Positions 35,398 to 45,386 of a stretch of 64,000 bases of DNA are shown here, piece by piece. Each line of letters starts with the position of its first letter. Position 1 is the first letter of the stretch. The translations under genes were made by a program, and so were the position numbers. The notes beneath the pieces were generated by a model that saw nothing but the letters and a program-made list of their open reading frames with translations, was not told the origin of the DNA and did no database searches. Origin of the DNA: UBA7330 sp965243485 (GTDB lineage: Bacteria; Bacteroidota; Bacteroidia; Cytophagales; Cyclobacteriaceae); contig CBDEVP010000001.1 of the NCBI GenBank assembly GCA_965243485.1, positions 2,976,001-3,040,000 of the forward strand. Direction: 5' to 3'.

Positions 35398-35430
35398 AGA
35401 CCTATAAGGTTTTTGAAACCTTATAGGTCT
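35398..35430. repeat. Perfect 15-bp inverted repeat, hairpin
   Basis: Arms AGACCTATAAGGTTT and AAACCTTATAGGTCT are perfectly complementary around the 3-base loop TTG. It sits 36 bases upstream of the Kazal lipoprotein gene. It has the form of a small interspersed palindromic repeat; there is no trailing T-run to make it an obvious terminator. Confidence 0.7.
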
Positions 35431-35465
35431 GAATTGTCATTATATTTGTTTTGAGAACAACTCAT

Positions 35466-35681
35466 ATGATGAGACTGCAGACATTACCACTTATCATATC
35501 GGCGGTCCTGTTCATTTATTCCTGTGGGCAGGAAGAAGCCTGTGAGGAGACAAAAGTGTCCTCATGTGAATGCTATACTGATTATGATCCTGTATGTGGT
35601 TGCAACGGAAAGACCTATTCCAATGCCTGCCAGGCGGAATGTTATGGAATAACGAGCTACACTAATGGAAACTGTGAATAA
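35466..35681 (+). CDS. Kazal-type protease-inhibitor-like lipoprotein
   Basis: The 71-residue protein starts MMRLQTLPLIISAVLFIYSC, a signal peptide with lipobox IYSC. The mature part is a cysteine-rich Kazal domain: CECYTDYDPVCGCNGKTYSN and then CQAECYG and a final NC. The pattern C-x-C-x6-PVCG-C-NG-x-TY-x-N-x-C matches Kazal/follistatin-type domains, which inhibit serine proteases. Exposed on the envelope it could protect against host, prey or self proteases (inference). A broken copy follows at 35855. Confidence 0.8.
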   Translation: MMRLQTLPLIISAVLFIYSCGQEEACEETKVSSCECYTDYDPVCGCNGKTYSNACQAECYGITSYTNGNCE

Positions 35682-35854
35682 ATGGCGTTACCAAACATGG
35701 TCAACATCATAACCATACCCTTCCCCTCTCCATGGCTTGTCCCCTGACAAGCCAATTCAGGAATGCCTGAGAATCACCACGAAACGGTATATTTGATATG
35801 GAATTGACATTTCCTGCTCATAAAGCAAAGTACAAAAACTGTGTTTTGTGAACA

Positions 35855-36007
35855 ATGCATATCATGAGACTGCGGATTTTACCACTTATCATATCGGAGG
35901 TCCTGTTCATTTATTTCTGTGGAGAGGAAGAAACCTGTGAAGAAACAACATTCTCTCCATGTGAATGTTATACCGACAAGGATCCTGTATGTGGATGTAA
36001 CGAATAG
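35855..36007 (+). pseudogene. Degraded second copy of the Kazal lipoprotein gene
   Basis: The frame MHIMRLRILPLIISEVLFIYFC repeats the signal peptide of the upstream gene, then CEETTFSPCECYTDKDPVCGCNE and a stop at 36005. In the intact copy the matching bases read AACGGAAAGACC; here they are AACGAATAGACC, creating the stop. About 15 bases coding the CQAEC region are also missing. The lipobox is weak (IYFC) and the domain has lost its last cysteines, so it is a dead tandem duplicate. Confidence 0.75.
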
Positions 36008-36039
36008 ACCTACTCCTGAATGTTACCCCCTCCATTGAA

Positions 36040-39000
36040 TTGAAAAGAATTCTTAAAATAATTGCGTACTTCCTCCTGGGGCTGATAATCTTTTTATCGG
36101 TTCTTATTTTGCTGGTTCGTACCCCCTGGGCGCAACAGAAAATAACCGACTATGCCATCGGGTATTTGACCGGTAAAACAAACACAGAGGTCGATATCAA
36201 AAAGTTATTTATCACTTTCGGAGGCAATGTCCAGCTAGAAGGGCTCTTTATGGCCGACACTCAAGGCGATACATTGGTGTACCTGGGCAGTCTCAATACG
36301 GGCGTGAGTACTCAATCTCTATTCAAAGGCAACCTGGTCATCAGCCATGTAGAAATAGAAGCGCTGACCGCCCATGTGCATAATGAAAACGCAGACAGTA
36401 CTTTCAATTATCAATTTATCATTGATGCGTTTGAAAGAGAAGATCAACCGGTAACCAGGGCTGAAGAAAAAGAACCCGGCTCACTTCCTTCCCTGTTCAT
36501 AGGGAAGATAGACCTGTCAAACATCAAACTTCGCTATGCGGATATAGTGGAGGGAATTGAGTCCAGCGGATATATCGGACAATTGCAAGTAAAGCCATAC
36601 AAAATTGATCTGGAGAATATGGTTTTCCACATTACTTCAATCGCCATCGAAAACACCTCACTTGGGTATACTCAACTATTCAAAGCTGTAAGTGAGGACA
36701 GTCCCAATGACCCTACTCAAAAGCCACAGCCTTCTTTCAGAATAGATCAACTGTCGATCAATGAAACCCAATTCAGGTACCAGGATATCAGTGATAGTTT
36801 ACTCGCGGAGAATCGTATTGCTTCCCTGGAATTGGAAAATACGGCTGTTGACCTGGAAAACCAGCAAATCAGCCTGAATGCTTTTGCACTTCGTAATTCC
36901 GGTTTTCACTGGCAATTACCTCAGGTGGCAAGCGAACCTGAAATCGATCAAATACCTGTCGGAGCTGCCAGCCCCTTTGAGTGGCCGGATTGGGAGGTGA
37001 CCATTGGGTCTATCGACATTGTTGAGAATTCGCTTGCTATGGATCAGGGAGCCAGCAAACCGCTGGCCGGTCAGTTTGATGTTCAGCACATTGAGCTACA
37101 GCAAATAAACTTCCGGCTGGATGATATTCAATACAAACCAGCTCATGCAGCCGCCAGTATCAATCATTTCAATTTTGAGGAACGCAGCGGACTGAAAATA
37201 GAACAACTGTCAATGGAGCTGGCACTCAACGACCAATCGTTTGAGATCCGTTCAATGCATCTTCAGAGCCCGCATAATAAATGGAAGGCCGATGTGCGCC
37301 TGAACTACACAGCATTCGATGACCTGTTAGCTGATTTTCTCAACAATGTGAACATGGAGATCGAGCTGGATATGCCCATGATTTCATTGCGTGATGCTGT
37401 TTTTTTCGATAACTATCTGAATCTGGACAGCAGCCTGTCAGTGATTGAGAAGCTCAAACCACGGCTCAGCACGCAGCTTCAGGGCAATTTGAAAGACCTG
37501 GACCTCATGGATTTCACATTAGGTTTGGGCAGGCACACTGAATTATCGTTGAAAGGTACAGTTCATGAACTGGCAGATACGGCCAGACTGAATTTTAATC
37601 TGCCACAATTGCATTTAACCACCCATTGGTATGATTTGCTCGCATTTGACCTGGATAGTTTACATGGTCATCTGCCACAGCAATACCAGATCGATGCCTC
37701 GGCCAGAGGCACGCTGCACGACATCAAAAGTTCATTGCTGCTGGAGTTAGATCAATCGGCACAAATAGAACTACTGGCTGAGTACCAAAATATCCGGGGG
37801 CTTGTTCATTATGATTTGGCTTTGGATGCCTCTCAGCTTCCCTTGTCAAAATGGGCAGGTGATAGCAGTCTGTCTGATGCCGATATTTCACTGAGACTTA
37901 ATGGATCAGGCACTGACCTGGATCAATTGAAAGTAAAGACAACCCTTGATGTCTCACAATTGTCATACAAACAATATGACCTGAAGCCACTCAGATTCAA
38001 GGCGGATTTTGATCAAAAGAAACTGGTCTCTCAAATTATTTTTGAAGATGATCACATCGACCTGACCACTGATATCAATGCAGTATTGGATAGCTCCAAC
38101 TTCCGTATGGATGTTAATCTGGACCTGCAAAAAGCCGATTTAATGGCCATAGGATATAGCGAAGAGCCATTGGATATGAGGATGAACCTGGTTGCCAATG
38201 CCGCTGGAACTACCCGGGAAATGACCATTCACCTGGATATTATGGAAGGAACGATTGTGGATAATGGCCTGGCTTATCCGGTTGATGACTTTACCATTGA
38301 CGCATTTCTTGCCTCTGATAGCACCGCACTTGATTGGAAATCAGCTCCGATCCGGGCACGTCTTCAGGCCAATGCCAGTACCGAAAACATAATGAAGGCC
38401 ATCCAACGCCAGCTTACTTCCTATTTTGAGGGATCAGAAGTGACAGATAGCACTGCTCCGGTAAAGGTATTGCTTGAATTGGACATCCTGGAGTCTCCGC
38501 TGGTCACCAGGGTATTGTTGCCTGATTTGAAAGAATTCAAGCCATTGAAAGTCACCATGGAATTTGATGAGTCCAGGGAAAACTTGCAAGCCAATGTCAG
38601 TTTGCCCCTGCTGAAATACGCAGGTATTGAGATTGACAGCCTCCATTTGGCGCTCATTTCTACCGGTATGCAATTCGATTTTCAATCGTTTATCCGGAAA
38701 ATAGATGTGGGATCAGTGAGTATGAATGAAACCCGATTGACAGCAGTCTATGAAGAAGAAGAAATCAAGGTTGCATTCAACATGCTGGACATTGAACGAT
38801 CTCCGCTTTTTAATATGAATGCGGCACTTTGGAGCAGCAACGATACTACATACATCCATCTGGAAGACGAAGGTTTTCTCCTCAATAGTGAACCCTGGCA
38901 GGTAAACCCAAAAAATCTCGTTTGCTGGTCTGATGACCATATTCGATTTAGTGACTTCACTATCACACAAAAAGAAGAACTTCTGCAAATCAGCAGCCCA

Positions 39001-40983
39001 AAAAGTACCAGGGAGGATCTAAATATACAGATCAAATTTGAAGCATTTCAATTGGCCAATTTCATCAATCTGATTAATCCTGAAAATGAATGGGCAGAAG
39101 GATTGCTTCAGGGTGAGTTCAATCTGTTGAAAATAGATGGAAATTTCGCTGTTGCCGGACTTGTTCAGGTCGATGAACTTCATTTGTTGGGCCATGAAGC
39201 CGGTCATTTGGAGGTAGCAGTCAAAAACCTAAAAGAAAATCAATACGATTTTAGTTTAAGCCTGAAAGGAGGAGTTTCAGATCTGGATATTAACGGATTC
39301 TATCTGGCAACAGCGCAAGATCCGGAGATCTTTTTGGATCTGGTTGTAAACAAACTCTCCCTGGATCTGCTGGCATCTTTTTCAGCTGGTTTTATCAAAG
39401 AAAGTGAGGGGAATCTGAGCGGAAAGCTGCACATTGAAGGCCCCCTGCTTAGTCCCGTCCATGATGGTTTTATTCAATTCGATCAGGCAGAACTACTGGT
39501 TGCGGCTACCAACAGCAGTTTTCGTCTGCCGGAAGAGCGCATCAACATTGAGGCTGACCTGATCAGTTTAAAGAATTTCACCATAGTAGATGCAAAGGGC
39601 AATAAACTGAACCTCAACGGACAAATAGGTACTAAAGTCTTACTTAACCCCACGTTTGATTTTGGGTTGAAAACCAACAATTTTCAGTTGCTCAATTCTG
39701 CTGCAACCGATAATGAATTATTCTATGGAAAGGCCTTTGTGGATGCGGACATCAAGGTTAATGGCACACTGCTCAGGCCCGATATTACGGCAAAGGTGGC
39801 ATTGAGGCGAGGAACCGACCTGGTTTTTGTGATCCCGGAATCACAAATTGATCTGATTTCACGGGAAGGCACCGTGGAGTTTGTCAATTTTGAAACAGAT
39901 TCATCATTCACGAGTCAAACTCAGCAGGACAGCCTGATACGCCAAGCCCAGGTATCGGGCTTGTCTTTGCAGTCTGTGGTGCAGGTAGACAAGGCAACCA
40001 GTTTCAAAGTGATCATAGATCAGCGTTCCGGAGACTACCTGTCCGTCGGTGGTCATGGAGATCTGAGTCTGGATGTCAAGCGAAATGGTATGGTGAGTTT
40101 ATTTGGAATCTACGAAATCGATCAGGGTAGCTATCAGTTGAGCATGTATGAACTGGTGAAACGAAAGTTTGAAATTGCCCCAGGTAGCACCATCCAATGG
40201 GTGGGTGATCCCTACAATGCGAAGATGCAACTGACGGCCAATTACCAGGTAGATGCAAGCCCTGCTGACCTGATGGCCAACCAGATCTCCGGTGCAGATC
40301 AAAGCGTGCAAAACAGGTATAAAAATCAACTGCCATTTATTGTCAAGCTCAATATCAATGGTGAATTGCTGCAACCTGAGCTTTCATTCGGACTGGATAT
40401 GCCTGATGATGAGAAAGGGGCACTGGATGGTAGTGTGTATGGTAAAATTCAGGGACTAAACCGGGATGAAAACGAGTTGAACAAACAAGTATTTGCCTTG
40501 TTGGTTCTCAATCGCTTTTTCCCATCAGGAAGTATAGGCGGTACTTCAACTAGCCAAATGGCGCGATCCAGTGCCAGTCAGTTACTGACCAGCCAGCTTA
40601 ATAATCTGAGCGGGCGATATATAAAAGGAGTGGATATCAATATGGATCTGACCAGCTTTACCGATTATCAAAGTGGCTCATCCGTAGATCGTACGCGTCT
40701 CAATGTCAACGTGAGTAAAAGCCTGTTCAATGAGCGGTTCAGAGTGACCGTAGGAAGCGGGTTGGATCTGGAAGGCAGCCAACGCACCCAGCAATCAGCT
40801 ACCGATATCATAGGAAACATTACCCTGGAATATCTCCTGGACGAAGAAGGAGTCTACCGCGTCAAAGGCTTTAGGAAAAATGAATTTGTGGGTATGCTTG
40901 ATGGCCAGTTGGTAGTATCAGGCATTGCTCTTCTATTTAACAAAGAAATCAACAGATTGAAAGAGCTGTGGGAAGAAGAATGA
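36040..40983 (+). CDS. tamB: TamB-like translocation and assembly protein (DUF490)
   Basis: The 1647-residue protein has one N-terminal membrane anchor (IIAYFLLGLIIFLSVLILLV) and a very long beta-strand-rich periplasmic body, as in AsmA/TamB proteins that form a lipid-conducting groove across the periplasm. The DUF490 (TamB) domain fills the C-terminal ~450 residues, with GIYEIDQGSYQLSMYELVKRKF, QLPFIVKLNINGEL and NKQVFALLVLNRFFPSG. The TTG at 36040 places the anchor at the N-terminus; no ATG is available. A tamA/bamA-like gene follows after 24 bases, completing the pair. Confidence 0.92.
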   Translation: MKRILKIIAYFLLGLIIFLSVLILLVRTPWAQQKITDYAIGYLTGKTNTEVDIKKLFITFGGNVQLEGLFMADTQGDTLVYLGSLNTGVSTQSLFKGNLVISHVEIEALTAHVHNENADSTFNYQFIIDAFEREDQPVTRAEEKEPGSLPSLFIGKIDLSNIKLRYADIVEGIESSGYIGQLQVKPYKIDLENMVFHITSIAIENTSLGYTQLFKAVSEDSPNDPTQKPQPSFRIDQLSINETQFRYQDISDSLLAENRIASLELENTAVDLENQQISLNAFALRNSGFHWQLPQVASEPEIDQIPVGAASPFEWPDWEVTIGSIDIVENSLAMDQGASKPLAGQFDVQHIELQQINFRLDDIQYKPAHAAASINHFNFEERSGLKIEQLSMELALNDQSFEIRSMHLQSPHNKWKADVRLNYTAFDDLLADFLNNVNMEIELDMPMISLRDAVFFDNYLNLDSSLSVIEKLKPRLSTQLQGNLKDLDLMDFTLGLGRHTELSLKGTVHELADTARLNFNLPQLHLTTHWYDLLAFDLDSLHGHLPQQYQIDASARGTLHDIKSSLLLELDQSAQIELLAEYQNIRGLVHYDLALDASQLPLSKWAGDSSLSDADISLRLNGSGTDLDQLKVKTTLDVSQLSYKQYDLKPLRFKADFDQKKLVSQIIFEDDHIDLTTDINAVLDSSNFRMDVNLDLQKADLMAIGYSEEPLDMRMNLVANAAGTTREMTIHLDIMEGTIVDNGLAYPVDDFTIDAFLASDSTALDWKSAPIRARLQANASTENIMKAIQRQLTSYFEGSEVTDSTAPVKVLLELDILESPLVTRVLLPDLKEFKPLKVTMEFDESRENLQANVSLPLLKYAGIEIDSLHLALISTGMQFDFQSFIRKIDVGSVSMNETRLTAVYEEEEIKVAFNMLDIERSPLFNMNAALWSSNDTTYIHLEDEGFLLNSEPWQVNPKNLVCWSDDHIRFSDFTITQKEELLQISSPKSTREDLNIQIKFEAFQLANFINLINPENEWAEGLLQGEFNLLKIDGNFAVAGLVQVDELHLLGHEAGHLEVAVKNLKENQYDFSLSLKGGVSDLDINGFYLATAQDPEIFLDLVVNKLSLDLLASFSAGFIKESEGNLSGKLHIEGPLLSPVHDGFIQFDQAELLVAATNSSFRLPEERINIEADLISLKNFTIVDAKGNKLNLNGQIGTKVLLNPTFDFGLKTNNFQLLNSAATDNELFYGKAFVDADIKVNGTLLRPDITAKVALRRGTDLVFVIPESQIDLISREGTVEFVNFETDSSFTSQTQQDSLIRQAQVSGLSLQSVVQVDKATSFKVIIDQRSGDYLSVGGHGDLSLDVKRNGMVSLFGIYEIDQGSYQLSMYELVKRKFEIAPGSTIQWVGDPYNAKMQLTANYQVDASPADLMANQISGADQSVQNRYKNQLPFIVKLNINGELLQPELSFGLDMPDDEKGALDGSVYGKIQGLNRDENELNKQVFALLVLNRFFPSGSIGGTSTSQMARSSASQLLTSQLNNLSGRYIKGVDINMDLTSFTDYQSGSSVDRTRLNVNVSKSLFNERFRVTVGSGLDLEGSQRTQQSATDIIGNITLEYLLDEEGVYRVKGFRKNEFVGMLDGQLVVSGIALLFNKEINRLKELWEEE

Positions 40984-41007
40984 GCATTGATAGAAAGGAG
41001 GTAGCGA

Positions 41008-43311
41008 ATGAATAAACATCCATTGCTATCCATGGCGATCGTTTGCTGCTTGTTAAGCTTTCAGTCCTGTCGGTTGAGTAGGTATGTTCCGGAAGGTGAT
41101 CACCTGCATGAGGGAAGTATTGTTAAGTTGGAGAGCAGGTACAAAATCACTGATAGAGATGCACTGGAAAGTGAACTGCTGGAGGTGTTACGACCCAAAC
41201 CAAACAATAAATTATTTGGCATGCGCCTTGGCCTTTGGGCCAATTATAAGGTCAAAAATGGAAGCAAAAACCCTTTGATAAAACGGATCAACAATAAAAG
41301 GGGTGAACCCGCTGTGCTTGCTTCAGAGGTGAATGTGGAAAACAACAGCAGGCTACTTATCAACAGATTGGAAAACAATGGATTTTTCAATGCGGAAATA
41401 AGTGTGGATAGAAAGTATAAAAAAAACAAGGCGACAGTTAACTACACCATACGTTTATCAGAACCTTATACGATCAGTAGCTATGAATACCAGGCCCAAC
41501 AGGATGATGAATTAAGCACCGTAATAGAAAATAACCTGGATGAGAAAAGTCACATAGCCATTGGGGATCGGTTTTCATTCTCCAAATTGAAATTGGAGAA
41601 AGAACGGATCGCTCAAAATCTTAAGGATGAAGGGTTTTATAACTTTCAGGCTGACTACCTCCTTTTCCGGGCCGACAGCAGCCGTAGTGAGTCACATAGC
41701 ATCGCATTGCGTCTTTTGATCAAACCAGAGACTCCTCAGGAAGCCTTGCTGAAATACCGCATCAGTGAAGTGATCGTATTTCCCAATTTCGCCTTGAAAG
41801 AAGATACTGTAGTAACGGATACTTCTTACGTCAAAGGGATTGCTTTTGTGCAGCAGGAGTTGTTTTTTAAACCGGACAAATTACATCCCTACCTGCTGAT
41901 GAGGGAAGGGGATCTCTACAATCAGGCCAATGAAAGGATCACCTCAAGGCGTTTATCCGGATTAAATACCTATCGCTTTGTAAACATCCGCTACGAAAAG
42001 GATGAATTGAAAACTTCCGATTCCCTCGGGTACCTCAACGCCTCCATTCAGCTGTCTCCGGCAAAAAAGATGAGCCTCAGCGCAGAGCTACAGGGACTTT
42101 CAAAATCCAACAACTTCATCGGGCCGGCATTGATATTTAATTACAGAAACAGGAATATGTTCAAGGGTGGTGAGCTACTGAATATACGGGCAAAAGCTGC
42201 ATATGAAACACAATTGTCCGGTAGTCAAAATACCCCATTGAGAAGCTTCGAATGGGGACTTAAAGGAGACCTGGTTTACCCACGGCTGCTATCGCCCTTC
42301 AATTTGGGTGAGCGATTTCGCCAGAGCATTCCCACCACCAAAATCAGTTTGTCGTATGACTACTTCAACCGGGTACAGTTGTTTAACTTAAATTCCTTAT
42401 TAGGCACCTTTGGCTATGAATGGGCTGTTAATCGCTACGTCAACCATAATTTAAACCCTGTATCTATCAACTTTATCGATTTAGGCAGAACTACTGATGA
42501 TTTTGAAAACATACTGGAAGCAAATCCATTTTTGCGGCTGAGTTTTCAGCAGCAGTTTATCGCCGGGATGACCTACAGTTTTCAGTACAGTCAACTGGTC
42601 GATCAAAACAGAAAAAGCCGCTTATTCTTTTTGTTCAATGCCGATCTGGCAGGAAATACCTTTGGTGTGTTGCATAGGATCGTTGATCCTTCTTCGGAGA
42701 CAAATACTATATGGGGTCAGAATTATGCCCAATTTGCAAAATTCGATGTGGATTTACGCAATTATCTATCCACAAGTAAAAATTCCCGGTTGATCAGCCG
42801 TATATATGCTGGTTTGGGGTTGCCTTACGGCAACAGCAATGCCCTGCCCTATGTGAAACAGTTCTTTGCCGGAGGACCCAACAGCATTCGTGCTTTTAGG
42901 ATCCGGGCATTAGGTCCGGGCTCCTATCAGCCCGAAACCATTTCGGCCGGGTCCTTTTTTGACCAGGCAGGTGATATTAAGCTGGAAGCCAATTTGGAGT
43001 ATCGTTTTCCTCTGGTTTCTTATTTGAAAGGGGCACTTTTTGTGGATGCGGGTAATATCTGGCTGCAAAATGAAAACCCGTCCCTACCGGGAGCAGCCTT
43101 TAGCAAAGACTGGGTGCAACAGATCGCCATTGGCTCAGGCGTAGGTATCAGGCTTGACATTGACTTTTTTGTATTACGGCTGGATGTGGCCACTCCACTT
43201 CGAAAACCTGTGGACGGTACGTTTCAGTGGCAGGAAAGATTCTCTATCGGAAAGCACAGCTGGCGCCGACAAAACCTCATCTGGAATTTTGGTATCGGGT
43301 ACCCATTCTGA
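41008..43311 (+). CDS. TamA/BamA-family (Omp85) outer-membrane protein with lipobox
   Basis: The 767-residue protein has POTRA-like domains in about residues 30-350 and a C-terminal Omp85 barrel with the motifs FFAGGPNSIRAFRIRALGPGS (the RGF/Y-type lid loop region) and an aromatic final strand (WNFGIGYPF). Its N-terminus MNKHPLLSMAIVCCLLSFQSC ends in a lipobox, so it is probably a lipidated Omp85 protein, which is common in Bacteroidetes. Paired with tamB it should form an envelope-spanning complex for outer-membrane protein or lipid delivery. Confidence 0.9.
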   Translation: MNKHPLLSMAIVCCLLSFQSCRLSRYVPEGDHLHEGSIVKLESRYKITDRDALESELLEVLRPKPNNKLFGMRLGLWANYKVKNGSKNPLIKRINNKRGEPAVLASEVNVENNSRLLINRLENNGFFNAEISVDRKYKKNKATVNYTIRLSEPYTISSYEYQAQQDDELSTVIENNLDEKSHIAIGDRFSFSKLKLEKERIAQNLKDEGFYNFQADYLLFRADSSRSESHSIALRLLIKPETPQEALLKYRISEVIVFPNFALKEDTVVTDTSYVKGIAFVQQELFFKPDKLHPYLLMREGDLYNQANERITSRRLSGLNTYRFVNIRYEKDELKTSDSLGYLNASIQLSPAKKMSLSAELQGLSKSNNFIGPALIFNYRNRNMFKGGELLNIRAKAAYETQLSGSQNTPLRSFEWGLKGDLVYPRLLSPFNLGERFRQSIPTTKISLSYDYFNRVQLFNLNSLLGTFGYEWAVNRYVNHNLNPVSINFIDLGRTTDDFENILEANPFLRLSFQQQFIAGMTYSFQYSQLVDQNRKSRLFFLFNADLAGNTFGVLHRIVDPSSETNTIWGQNYAQFAKFDVDLRNYLSTSKNSRLISRIYAGLGLPYGNSNALPYVKQFFAGGPNSIRAFRIRALGPGSYQPETISAGSFFDQAGDIKLEANLEYRFPLVSYLKGALFVDAGNIWLQNENPSLPGAAFSKDWVQQIAIGSGVGIRLDIDFFVLRLDVATPLRKPVDGTFQWQERFSIGKHSWRRQNLIWNFGIGYPF

Positions 43312-43635
43312 CATTGCTATTTCTTTTGAAAATAACTCCTGGTCAGCCGTTGACAGGGATGAATAAATCAATGGTAAGGTTTCCATTGAGGAGGATTCCT
43401 GCCATCTTCATAAGGATCCCTGCAATTCACCAGGGCTGTTTCTTTAAGTTGGGCCACCAATTAAACACAAGCGCCCAGGACTCAGTGCGTGTCGGAGAAT
43501 TTTCAATTTTTCGGAGAGCAGTTCAGAAGGAGTATCTTTAAGCCGTCAACATTGGGTATGCTACCTGATCGAAAGCGGTAATTGATAAAGAATTAGATTT
43601 GAATTGACGAAAAAATCAATGGATATTCACGTGAT
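43312..43635. other. Non-coding gap after the tamA-like gene
   Basis: About 324 bases. Short frames here start inside the upstream gene and lack family features. I see no RNA gene, repeat or terminator of convincing form. Confidence 0.4.
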
Positions 43636-44451
43636 ATGGATAAAAAAAACAGAATTTTATTACTGGTAGATTTTTCCGAATATTCGGAAAATCAGACTGA
43701 ATTTGCCTTCAGCATTTCTGAAATTATTGATGCACAGGTGATTTTCGTACATAATCTCCCGGAAATCCCTCCCACCATGGCCGATGAGCAGGCCAGGGAG
43801 GAAATGATCAGAACGGAAACGGAGGAGGCAATAACAAAATTGCAAAAGCTGGCCAAAGGGAGAGTTGGTGAGGATTCTTTTCATATCGCTTCAAAACCCA
43901 TTCTATCCACCCTAAAGGATCTTTCCGATGATGCCCATTTTGACTGGGTGCTTGCTGGTCTAAAAGGTACCGGAGCCCTGAAGCGTATATTGATGGGTAG
44001 CACGACAATTTCTATCATCGATGAATCGGATTTATTGACCATAGCAGTACCATCTCTTACGCCTTTGTCTATGCCTGAGAAACTTCTGGTTGGGATACAC
44101 CCTAAATTCAGACTCAATAAGGAACAACTAAATATTGTGCTTACCAGTCTGAAAAGCCATATTAAACACCTGGAGTTTTTTACCGTATTGAAGGAGGATG
44201 AGGAGATGAAGCCGGCAAAAGACCATCTTGAAAGCCTGCAAAAGGAGTACGAAGCTTATCACCCGGAGATCCAGCTCTTCCAGGGAGACGACACCCTGGC
44301 TCTGCTTAAAAGCAGGGTGGAGAATACCCATGATTCCTTTTTAGTCCTTCAGGAAGGCACGCGTATGATCACTGACAGGTTATTCAGAAAGTTTACCATC
44401 AATGAGCTGATATATAGTGGGAAAACGCCATTGATCGTACTTGCCAGATGA
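43636..44451 (+). CDS. Universal stress protein-like
   Basis: The 271-residue protein starts NRILLLVDFSEYSENQTEFAFSISE, the UspA opening. The first domain ends with WVLAGLKGTGALKRILMGSTTISIIDES, close to the G-x2-G-x9-G-(S/T) nucleotide loop. The second half (from about residue 145) is a more diverged UspA-like domain without the loop. Stress role by family only. Confidence 0.8.
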   Translation: MDKKNRILLLVDFSEYSENQTEFAFSISEIIDAQVIFVHNLPEIPPTMADEQAREEMIRTETEEAITKLQKLAKGRVGEDSFHIASKPILSTLKDLSDDAHFDWVLAGLKGTGALKRILMGSTTISIIDESDLLTIAVPSLTPLSMPEKLLVGIHPKFRLNKEQLNIVLTSLKSHIKHLEFFTVLKEDEEMKPAKDHLESLQKEYEAYHPEIQLFQGDDTLALLKSRVENTHDSFLVLQEGTRMITDRLFRKFTINELIYSGKTPLIVLAR

Positions 44452-44538
44452 GCCGGTGGATCTTGAACAGACAATTGTCTTATTCCGGAAATCACGATAT
44501 TTTTTTACACCTAGTCACATCATCACTAAATTCATAAA

Positions 44539-45282
44539 ATGAGTCAAAACATAAATATGGCTGTTCTGATCGATGGCGATAACATCCCGTCAGCCAATGT
44601 GAAGGAGATGATGGAGGAAATTGCCAAATATGGTAACCCTACCATAAAGAGGATCTACGGTGACTGGACAAGGCCCGGTTTAAATAAATGGAAGAACCTG
44701 CTTTTGGAAAATGCCATCACTCCCATTCAGCAATATGGGTACACCACCGGTAAAAATGCAACGGATTCGGCGATGATCATCGATGCCATGGACATACTTT
44801 ACAGCAACAGGGTGGATGGTTTTTGCCTGGTCTCCAGCGATAGCGATTTTACAAAGCTGGCCACCAGGTTGAGGGAAGCGGGAATGCTCGTGATCGGGAT
44901 TGGAGAAAAAAAGACCCCCAATCCATTCATCGTAGCCTGTGATAAATTTATCTATGTCGAAATTCTGAAAAGTCAATCAGAGGATAAAGTCGAAAAGAAA
45001 GAGAAGGATAGCTCAGGGATTGAGAAAATCACAAATCGCGAAATCGCACTCATTGCCTCTGCAATCCGGGATCTCTCTGATGAAGACGGTTGGGCATTTC
45101 TTGGTGATGTTGGCAGCAACATTCAAAAGAAGCAACCAAATTTTGATTCAAGGAATTATGGGTTTGAAAAGCTCACCCCATTGATTCAGTCAATTGGCAG
45201 ATTTGAAATAGAGCAGAGGGAAACGCCTAAAAGCAAACACAAACTGATCTATGTCAAGAATAAAGCATCCAACAGGCGTTGA
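44539..45282 (+). CDS. NYN-domain (LabA/PIN-like) ribonuclease with C-terminal OST-HTH-like domain
   Basis: The 247-residue protein starts NMAVLIDGDNIPSANVKEMM. Acidic residues of the NYN/PIN nuclease site are seen in LIDGDN, NATDSAMIIDAM and VSSDSDFTKLATRLRE. After a charged linker (about 145-165), residues 170-245 (IALIASAIRDLSDEDGWAFLGDVGSNIQ onward) match an OST-HTH/LOTUS-like winged-helix domain thought to bind RNA. The pairing is common in bacterial LabA-like proteins. The biological role is not known. Confidence 0.85.
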   Translation: MSQNINMAVLIDGDNIPSANVKEMMEEIAKYGNPTIKRIYGDWTRPGLNKWKNLLLENAITPIQQYGYTTGKNATDSAMIIDAMDILYSNRVDGFCLVSSDSDFTKLATRLREAGMLVIGIGEKKTPNPFIVACDKFIYVEILKSQSEDKVEKKEKDSSGIEKITNREIALIASAIRDLSDEDGWAFLGDVGSNIQKKQPNFDSRNYGFEKLTPLIQSIGRFEIEQRETPKSKHKLIYVKNKASNRR

Positions 45283-45386
45283 TACAGCAGGACCCTGATT
45301 TTCAGTGGAAGATGGAACGTATAGTTCATCGTGATAGAGTATTTCCGGTATTCGGAGTTTCATCCGGAACTATTTAACTTTGATTT

